In this document: piece after piece, positions 1 to 4,359 of the stretch | Layout: each line of letters opens with the position of its first letter | Numbering within the stretch: the first letter of the stretch is position 1 | NCBI GenBank assembly: GCA_023264075.1 | Contig: JALQTG010000279.1 | Span: forward strand, 1 to 6,083 | DNA length: 6,083 nt | Origin: Crocinitomicaceae bacterium | GTDB taxonomy: Bacteria; Bacteroidota; Bacteroidia; Flavobacteriales_D; Crocinitomicaceae | Direction of reading: 5' to 3' | Translations under genes and position numbers: made by a program | Notes under the pieces: generated by a model | Seen by the model: only the letters and a program-made list of their open reading frames with translations | Told to the model about the DNA's origin: nothing | Database searches by the model: none

Positions 1-1175
1 TCCGGAATTTCTTTCCAGTCATTATAGTTGCGCTGAATTTTCTTCATTCCTCCACGCAGTTGAACGATAGGAGGAGAGTCTGGATAAACACCATATACTG
101 GTCCAACGCTAGGCATGAACTGCATGAGTCCATAAGCTCCAGCCCATGATTCAAGTCCATCTTTGAATTTGGATTCTTGATAGACAATTGCTGAGAACAA
201 GCGCCAATCAAAGTTGTATTCTGCTGCAACTTGTTGAATTTCCTTGTCATATTTGGATATTTTTCCTCCTCCAAGAGAAGAAAATTCATCTTGCGACTTC
301 TCTGAAAAGGATTTCATATTTAAATACTTGTGCAGAATATAACGATAGGTTGGCGTCTTCATGAAATCAACGAGCCATGCGTCCAACCGGTCTTGCAGTG
401 CTGGCGACTTTTTTCGTAGTCCGAACGCAATTTTTTGAGATATACTTAACTCTAAATCAATGTCTATATTCGGAAAGAACGCTTGATTGATTTGTGCCAC
501 ATTTTTATCAGTGATGGTGTAATCGATAATTCCAGTGGATACCCATTCGATAATTTCCTCTGGAATTACATCTCCGTCAATTGCTTTGGTATAGATGGTG
601 TCGCCAAGCTCCTCTTGGAGGTGCTCCAAACGTTTATAATAGCTGGAATTTCCCCAAACATGAATTTCTTTGCGTGCAAGATCTTCGGGGTCAGTGAGTA
701 CATCTTGTTTCCAATCCTTTTCTTTTTGCGTTTCCCAATCCTCTGGTTTACGTTGCACAAGGACCTGAGGCGTACGCATGTAAGGTTCACTGAAATCAAT
801 TTCTTTCATGCGCTCCTTTGTTACGGTGTAATTACAAGATATAAGATCGCCTTCCTCGCGGAGCAACATAGGAATCATATCATCCAGGTTTTTTACGATT
901 TTCATCTCTAATTGCACCCCAATTTCCTTCGCAAATCGATGCAGAATCTCATACTCGAGTCCCATCGGCTGACCGCGGTAAATGAAATATGAAATGGTAC
1001 TATTTTCAACGAGTACAGTTAATTTTTTGTCGCGAATAATCTCCGAAAGATCTCGCGGAGTTTCAGCAATTTCAACGGCAACATGCTCTTGCTTCGATTT
1101 ATCTCCACAACCAACACAAACTCCTATTATCAGGAGTAAGATTATGAAACGTGAAATGTGTAAAGTAGCCTGCAC
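1..1175 (-). CDS. mltF: MltF-like membrane-bound lytic murein transglycosylase (C-terminus cut by window edge)
   Basis: Lytic transglycosylases of this type cleave the MurNAc-GlcNAc bond of peptidoglycan, leaving 1,6-anhydroMurNAc. They are anchored in the envelope and act in the periplasm. Read on the minus strand, the 391 visible residues give: a hydrophobic signal at about 9-19; a possible lipidation Cys at 23 (C-V-G-C, weak because Cys replaces the usual Leu at -3); a periplasmic solute-binding-type domain at about 50-275 (key stretch 'DLISCNYTVTKERMKEIDFS'); and the start of an SLT domain from about 310. The SLT domain has catalytic Glu334 in 'YQESKF' and the 'GAYGLMQFMP' motif at 346-355. 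This binding-domain-plus-SLT order is the MltF arrangement. E. coli MltF is about 518 aa, so roughly 80-120 residues lie outside the window. An in-frame TGA sits six codons upstream of GTG 1173-1175, and the first in-frame ATG is far inside the mature protein, so GTG is the only reasonable start. It is the last gene of the minus-strand trio. The family call is firm; the exact MltF orthology is less certain. Confidence 0.9.
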   Translation of the reverse strand, partial: MQATLHISRFIILLLIIGVCVGCGDKSKQEHVAVEIAETPRDLSEIIRDKKLTVLVENSTISYFIYRGQPMGLEYEILHRFAKEIGVQLEMKIVKNLDDMIPMLLREEGDLISCNYTVTKERMKEIDFSEPYMRTPQVLVQRKPEDWETQKEKDWKQDVLTDPEDLARKEIHVWGNSSYYKRLEHLQEELGDTIYTKAIDGDVIPEEIIEWVSTGIIDYTITDKNVAQINQAFFPNIDIDLELSISQKIAFGLRKKSPALQDRLDAWLVDFMKTPTYRYILHKYLNMKSFSEKSQDEFSSLGGGKISKYDKEIQQVAAEYNFDWRLFSAIVYQESKFKDGLESWAGAYGLMQFMPSVGPVYGVYPDSPPIVQLRGGMKKIQRNYNDWKEIP

Positions 1176-1278
1176 ATTAAAAAATTTGAATCAATATAAG
1201 AAGAATAAATGGAACATAAAATTTCGCCTGAAATAAATGGCCAAGCGTGAATGGTATAATTATGGTTGCAGGAGAAGC
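1176..1278. other. Spacer between M42 peptidase and mltF
   Basis: This 103-bp AT-rich gap lies between two minus-strand genes. I see no stable hairpin followed by a T run, so no intrinsic terminator for the peptidase gene. I also see no complete TTG/TAnnTTTG promoter for mltF. The phrase 'aataaatgg' occurs twice (near 1203 and 1231 on the plus strand) without an evident role. Read-through from the upstream genes is possible but unproven. Confidence 0.4.
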
Positions 1279-2199
1279 TTATAACTGATCCATAAGGACT
1301 TGATATAAATTGACCATACTTTTTATGTCGTTCAGAAAAACTTTTTCATCTGGCGTATGGACGTGATCCTCTGGAGCACCAATAAAACACCAGTCAAAAG
1401 CAACATCCGACCGCTGTAGAGCCGTCCCATCACTTCCACCCGCAGATTCAACTTCCAATTGAAATGGTATGTTTGTATTTCGAGCAATTTCAATGATTCG
1501 ATTGAGGTAGGAACGTCTCGGAATACCGCTGTCACGCATGCTAATAGCAACGCCTGCGCCATGTTTTACGCCTTCAGTTACCCACGTGATATCAGAAATA
1601 AGCGCTTGACGGACACCGTATCGCTCAAAAATATATCTTCCCAAGTACCCAACGGTACCTCCACCGTGTTCTTCATATGTGGAAAATACGATAATGCCAT
1701 TTGTTAATGTTTTTGCTACTTCCAGCGCGTTCCAAACCCCCAGTCGATTATCTAAATAAGGGCTTTGAACATAGGTGTCATTAATTCTAAAATCAGGCTT
1801 AAAAGTGAGTATTGTCCCTCGATCCAATTCTCGATCATATATGTATTGTAAATGACGTTCGTTTTCTTCGTCAATTACCATCAGCTCTGTTTCAATTTCG
1901 CCCCGACTATCTTTTCCTACGAGTTCGATCCCATCCATAGTTTTAGGTCCTCCGATTTTTATGAGGTCTTTTCCATATCCTACAGTGAATCCAATGGTGT
2001 CGATGTGCGCAAAAATGGCTGTTCTCGGTTTGCCAAAGACAAGAATAATGGCATCTTGGAACTCTTCTCCGTGGATGATTTCTGGTTGAACAGTCCATTC
2101 TTTTTTGGCCGATTCAATATGATTTAAAATGAAGGATTTTATGGCAGACTCGTCTCCTGAGGCACCGCGAACGGCAATAAGTTGTTTTAATAATTCCAT
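1279..2199 (-). CDS. M42-type (M42/M20/M28 superfamily) zinc aminopeptidase
   Basis: This is a 306-aa cytoplasmic-type metallopeptidase with no signal peptide. It is expected to remove N-terminal residues from peptides using two metal ions. The superfamily metal and catalytic residues are all in order: His65 and Asp67 in 'AHIDTIGF' (first metal His and its supporting Asp); bridging Asp150 in 'YLDNRLGVWNALEV'; the Glu pair 176-177 in 'STYEEHGGG' (catalytic base and metal ligand); Asp203 in 'ISDITWV'; and His281 in 'HVHTPDEKV'. The segment of about 72-148 between the first two motifs fits the inserted beta domain of M42 enzymes. At 306 aa it is shorter than typical M42 proteins (about 340-360), and the loop after the Glu pair reads HGGGTVG rather than the usual VGLRGA type, so it belongs to a divergent branch and substrate preference cannot be stated. 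The start ATG at 2197-2199 overlaps the stop of the upstream yigZ gene by one base (TAATG), indicating translational coupling. It ends in TAA at 1279-1281. Confidence 0.85.
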   Translation of the reverse strand: MELLKQLIAVRGASGDESAIKSFILNHIESAKKEWTVQPEIIHGEEFQDAIILVFGKPRTAIFAHIDTIGFTVGYGKDLIKIGGPKTMDGIELVGKDSRGEIETELMVIDEENERHLQYIYDRELDRGTILTFKPDFRINDTYVQSPYLDNRLGVWNALEVAKTLTNGIIVFSTYEEHGGGTVGYLGRYIFERYGVRQALISDITWVTEGVKHGAGVAISMRDSGIPRRSYLNRIIEIARNTNIPFQLEVESAGGSDGTALQRSDVAFDWCFIGAPEDHVHTPDEKVFLNDIKSMVNLYQVLMDQL

Positions 2200-2813
2200 T
2201 ATTTTATTCCAAGATCTATTGATTTCAAACTACTAAATGCCTGCAATTGATCAAGTAGCGGCACCAAGTTTTCCAATGCAACATTAACCTTAATTTCACA
2301 GTGAAACCCAAAGTCTTGATGAATGATTTCAACAAAAGGCTGTTTAACGCTATTCATAACATGCGGCATGTCTTCATAATTGAAGGTGAGTTGAAGAAAT
2401 TGTCGCAATTCGCGGATAATGATTGTACCACTTTCAATGGCTTCTTTTGCAGCTGTGCGGTATGCGTTAATAAGTCCACCTACACCTAGTTTGGTCCCTC
2501 CATAGTAGCGCACGACTCCAATCAATACGTTGGTGAGTTCAAAAGAGTGAATCTGTCCCAGTATAGGAGCTCCAGCACTGTTGTTGGGTTCTCCATCATC
2601 ATTTGCCCGATACTCCGCTTTGTCCACACCAAAACAGTACGCGTAGCACAAATGTCTCGCCTGATGGTGCTCATTTTTCCATCGTTCCAGCAATTCTTTT
2701 CCTTCCTCTTCAGAATAACAAGGTGCTGCAATACCAATGAACTTTGATCCTTTCTCTTTGTAAAGTCCTTCGCTTTGATCACGTAATGTTCGGTATGTAG
2801 ATTCTTTTGACAG
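2199..2813 (-). CDS. yigZ: YigZ / IMPACT family protein (UPF0029 + DUF1949), non-canonical start
   Basis: YigZ-family proteins are soluble, with an N-terminal IMPACT domain and a ferredoxin-like C-terminal domain. The bacterial role is poorly defined; eukaryotic IMPACT/YIH1 regulates the kinase GCN2. Numbering from a CTG at 2811-2813 gives 204 aa, the same length as E. coli YigZ as I recall it. Conserved elements are: 'SEGLYKEKGSKFIG' (14-27); 'EHHQARHLCYAY' (48-59); 'NDDGEPNNSAGAPIL' (71-85); 'VVRYYGGTKLGVGGL' (100-114); and a DUF1949-like tail (about 140-204). There is no in-frame ATG, GTG or TTG between the upstream TAA (2826-2828) and a TTG at 2691-2693. That TTG would delete 40 residues including the first conserved block, so it is not the real start. 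CTG 2811-2813 follows an A-rich stretch and is my choice; ATC at 2820-2822 (207 aa) is the alternative. The gene sits directly behind a good promoter (2829-2857). Its TAA overlaps the ATG of the M42 gene. Family identity is sure; the start is not. Confidence 0.88.
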   Translation of the reverse strand: MSKESTYRTLRDQSEGLYKEKGSKFIGIAAPCYSEEEGKELLERWKNEHHQARHLCYAYCFGVDKAEYRANDDGEPNNSAGAPILGQIHSFELTNVLIGVVRYYGGTKLGVGGLINAYRTAAKEAIESGTIIIRELRQFLQLTFNYEDMPHVMNSVKQPFVEIIHQDFGFHCEIKVNVALENLVPLLDQLQAFSSLKSIDLGIK

Positions 2814-2815
2814 TT

Positions 2816-2845
2816 TTGTGATTTTTTACAAAAGTAGCTATCTTG
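2816..2845 (+). promoter_or_regulatory. Possible promoter for the lipoprotein gene (weak match)
   Basis: On the plus strand, TTG (2816-2818), a 20-bp spacer and TATCTTG (2839-2845) resemble the TTG/TAnnTTTG pattern but lack one T of the downstream box. It overlaps the opposing yigZ promoter almost completely. I list it because the gene must be expressed from this 47-bp gap or from read-through; the match alone is weak. Confidence 0.25.
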
Positions 2846-2857
2846 CGTCAAATTCAA
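2829..2857 (-). promoter_or_regulatory. Bacteroidota-type promoter for yigZ-M42 operon
   Basis: Read on the minus strand, TTG (2855-2857), an 18-bp spacer and TACTTTTG (2829-2836) match the Bacteroidota vegetative promoter TTG-N17-23-TAnnTTTG exactly. Transcription would begin near 2822-2824, giving a leader of only about 10 nt to the CTG codon at 2813, or essentially none to the ATC at 2822. No Shine-Dalgarno sequence is present, which is common in this phylum. Confidence 0.65.
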
Positions 2858-2860
2858 CGA

Positions 2861-3376
2861 ATGAAACGAGTAGGTTGGTGTATATGTTTGATTGTTTCGC
2901 TGTTATCATGCGCTAAAGAAGAAGATGGAAGCTGCTTCGATGGTGTGTTGTCCGATGGTGAGGTGAACGTTGATTGTGGAGGAGTTTGTCCTCCATGTAC
3001 CTCAGGAAATGGGGTATCGGAGTTTTTCCTCGCCACGATAAACGGGGTATCGATGCAATTTTCACAACGTACCTTAGTTGACGCTCCAAGTTGGATTCTG
3101 AATTTTTCTAATGATACACTGGCCATAAGTCTAAATCTTGGAAACGGAACAGTTCCGGGTGCGTACACTATAGAAGCCTCTTTCTCAGAGGCTACGATGA
3201 ATGGAAAAGCCTATGATTACTTGCATGAGGGATTGGTGGTTTTAGCCGATATCGACACTACCAATAGACGACTTTCGGGTTTTTTTGAGGCCAAGTTGGT
3301 GGGTTATTTTTCAGACTCGTTAGTGGTAGATACGTTGAGAATAACGAATGGAGATTTTGAATCTATTCCTTACTAA
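2861..3376 (+). CDS. Small Cys-rich lipoprotein, probably surface exposed
   Basis: This 171-aa protein has a lipoprotein signal: basic start (MKR), hydrophobic core at about 4-16 and lipobox L-L-S-Cys17. The residues after Cys17 are A-K-E-E-D, which closely match the Q-K-D-D-E-like lipoprotein export signal described for Capnocytophaga and Flavobacterium, so the mature protein is expected on the outer face of the outer membrane. Next comes 'CFDGVLSDGEVNVDCGGVCPPC' in outline, with cysteines 25, 39, 43 and 46 that probably form two disulfides; this short module recurs in Bacteroidota lipoproteins. Residues about 54-171 form a predicted beta-rich domain opening 'FFLATINGVSMQF', resembling the DUF6252-type domain of Bacteroidota lipoproteins (recognised from pattern, not a search). 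The function is unknown. The ATG at 2861 is chosen over the in-frame TTG at 2843 because it places the Lys-Arg directly before the signal core. It stands alone, divergent from yigZ and convergent with the hydrolase. Confidence 0.85.
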   Translation: MKRVGWCICLIVSLLSCAKEEDGSCFDGVLSDGEVNVDCGGVCPPCTSGNGVSEFFLATINGVSMQFSQRTLVDAPSWILNFSNDTLAISLNLGNGTVPGAYTIEASFSEATMNGKAYDYLHEGLVVLADIDTTNRRLSGFFEAKLVGYFSDSLVVDTLRITNGDFESIPY

Positions 3377-3402
3377 TGTCAATATTCACAAGAAAACTTT
3401 CG

Positions 3403-3437
3403 AACCTGAAACCTGTAACCTTAAACCAATTGAACCT
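3403..3437. repeat. Degenerate 7-bp tandem repeat (AACCTGA-like) in convergent spacer
   Basis: AACC recurs with exact 7-bp spacing at 3403, 3410, 3417 and 3424 (AACCTGA, AACCTGT, AACCTTA, AACCAAT), and once more at 3433 after 9 bp. It fills most of the 61-bp gap between the stops of the lipoprotein and the hydrolase. There is no inverted-repeat structure that would make a conventional terminator. Confidence 0.6.
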
Positions 3438-4277
3438 CTAAAAATGAAGAGTCTCTTTAACCATTTCAATAACATCTTCCCGGAAGAAATCGTGCCCAGC
3501 TGGAATTACGATTAGCGCTGCCGGTTGACCAATTTTAGATAAAAAACGTTCAGCACTTTTTTTTGTAATGATTCGGTCAAATTCACCAATGATTAAACGA
3601 AAGGGAATAGGATGTCCGTTGAGCGCTTCTCGAATTCGTTTAGGCTTAGGTCTCAAATTTCGAAATGCGGACCATGTGTGAAAGGCGCGCTTAAATTTTT
3701 GATGGTCGCCCGTATAGAACTTTAAGAAGTCGACAATTTTTGGGTGAATCACGTTTACTTTTGCCAAAGCAGAAGCTACTGTCAATAGCTCATGTGGTTT
3801 TTCGGTCCATCGTTTAAAGAGTCTGCGCGCCCACCATCTCCGTTGAGACCAAGAATAAAAATTGGTGTCATTAAGACCATCTGGAGCTAATAATTGAACC
3901 GACAAAACTCGTTGAATGAAATAGGGGAGAACAGAAAGAACAAATCGTCCTCCTTGACTGTAAGCGACAAAGTGAAAATGAGAGATTTTTTCTTGGATTA
4001 ATAATTTTTCTAACAATTTTTCAACATCCTCAATTGCGATTAGGTTGCGGTTCAAACGATCGTCGGAGAAAGTGGATTCTCCATGAAGGAAGAGGTTGAT
4101 AGAAATAACTCGTTTTGATGCATCCCCTAGAAAATCAAAGTCTAGCGAATGCTTACCATGGCCATGCATGGCAACAACGGTTTCATCCCCCGTTCCAAAT
4201 ACCATATAGGATAATCGTAAATCCTTGTATTCAACAAAAAAGTATTCGTCTTTCACCGTTGAAAAAATATTATGCAC
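3438..4277 (-). CDS. Alpha/beta hydrolase fold protein
   Basis: This is a 279-aa soluble hydrolase with no signal peptide. The complete catalytic layout is visible: the oxyanion-hole stretch 'MHGHGKHS' (37-44) after the first core strand; 'LFLHGES' (62-68); the nucleophile elbow 'AYSQGG' with Ser107; the acid Asp234 in 'IIGEFDRII'; and His262 in 'IPAGHDFF'. The lid region of about 136-215 is rich in Arg, Lys and Trp ('SWSQRRWWARRLFKRW'), suggesting an amphipathic, possibly membrane- or anion-associating cap; that is inference. The family covers esterases, lipases, haloperoxidases and C-C bond hydrolases, and nothing here fixes the substrate. The start is GTG at 4275-4277; a second in-frame GTG at 4254-4256 (residue 8) would serve equally well, and the first ATG (Met25) would cut into the first strand. 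It ends in TAG at 3438-3440. It is transcribed divergently from carB and convergently with the lipoprotein gene, with no operon partner in the window. Confidence 0.88.
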   Translation of the reverse strand: MHNIFSTVKDEYFFVEYKDLRLSYMVFGTGDETVVAMHGHGKHSLDFDFLGDASKRVISINLFLHGESTFSDDRLNRNLIAIEDVEKLLEKLLIQEKISHFHFVAYSQGGRFVLSVLPYFIQRVLSVQLLAPDGLNDTNFYSWSQRRWWARRLFKRWTEKPHELLTVASALAKVNVIHPKIVDFLKFYTGDHQKFKRAFHTWSAFRNLRPKPKRIREALNGHPIPFRLIIGEFDRIITKKSAERFLSKIGQPAALIVIPAGHDFFREDVIEMVKETLHF

Positions 4278-4359
4278 GCCTATAAAAGTACTAATTTTGA
4301 ATTACATTTGCCTCCAATTTGAACGCGGCTTTTTTAATAAGTCATAAAATTGATTCAGG
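4278..4359. other. Divergent spacer between hydrolase and carB
   Basis: This 82-bp AT-rich gap must hold start signals for both genes. I see the carB -7 candidate but no PyrR-type attenuator, no riboswitch-like fold and no terminator hairpin. The bases just before the carB ATG (TTCAGG) do not form a properly spaced Shine-Dalgarno. Confidence 0.4.
4303..4310 (+). promoter_or_regulatory. Candidate -7 element for carB
   Basis: TACATTTG matches the Bacteroidota TAnnTTTG element exactly and lies 49 bp before the carB ATG, giving a leader of roughly 40 nt. No TTG is found 17-23 bp upstream, so the promoter is only half supported. On the opposite strand of the same spacer, TACTTTTA (4283-4290) is a near match that could serve the hydrolase; its nearest TTG is 24 bp away. 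Confidence 0.4.

Noticed and set aside
483..911. 142-aa plus-strand open frame
   Set aside because: It lies wholly antisense to the MltF-like gene, whose solute-binding domain is clearly recognisable in the opposite frame. The translation shows no motif and is a shadow.
1852..2127. Plus-strand and alternative-frame open frames inside 1279-2693
   Set aside because: All overlap the M42 and YigZ coding sequences, which carry convincing family motifs. None has an independent start signal or recognisable domain.
2522..2857. 111-aa minus-strand frame overlapping the yigZ 5' end, considered as evidence of a frameshift in yigZ
   Set aside because: Its sequence has no family resemblance, while the yigZ frame itself continues without interruption through the conserved N-terminal block up to the TAA at 2826-2828. 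Only the start codon is odd, not the frame.
3436..3451. Possible hairpin CTCT...AGAG at the end of the hydrolase gene
   Set aside because: The stem is only 4 bp with an 8-nt loop and overlaps the stop codon, with no T run; too weak for a terminator.
4278..4359. Pyrimidine attenuator or riboswitch ahead of carB
   Set aside because: The spacer is short and AT-rich, with no competing hairpins and no conserved PyrR-binding loop that I can see.
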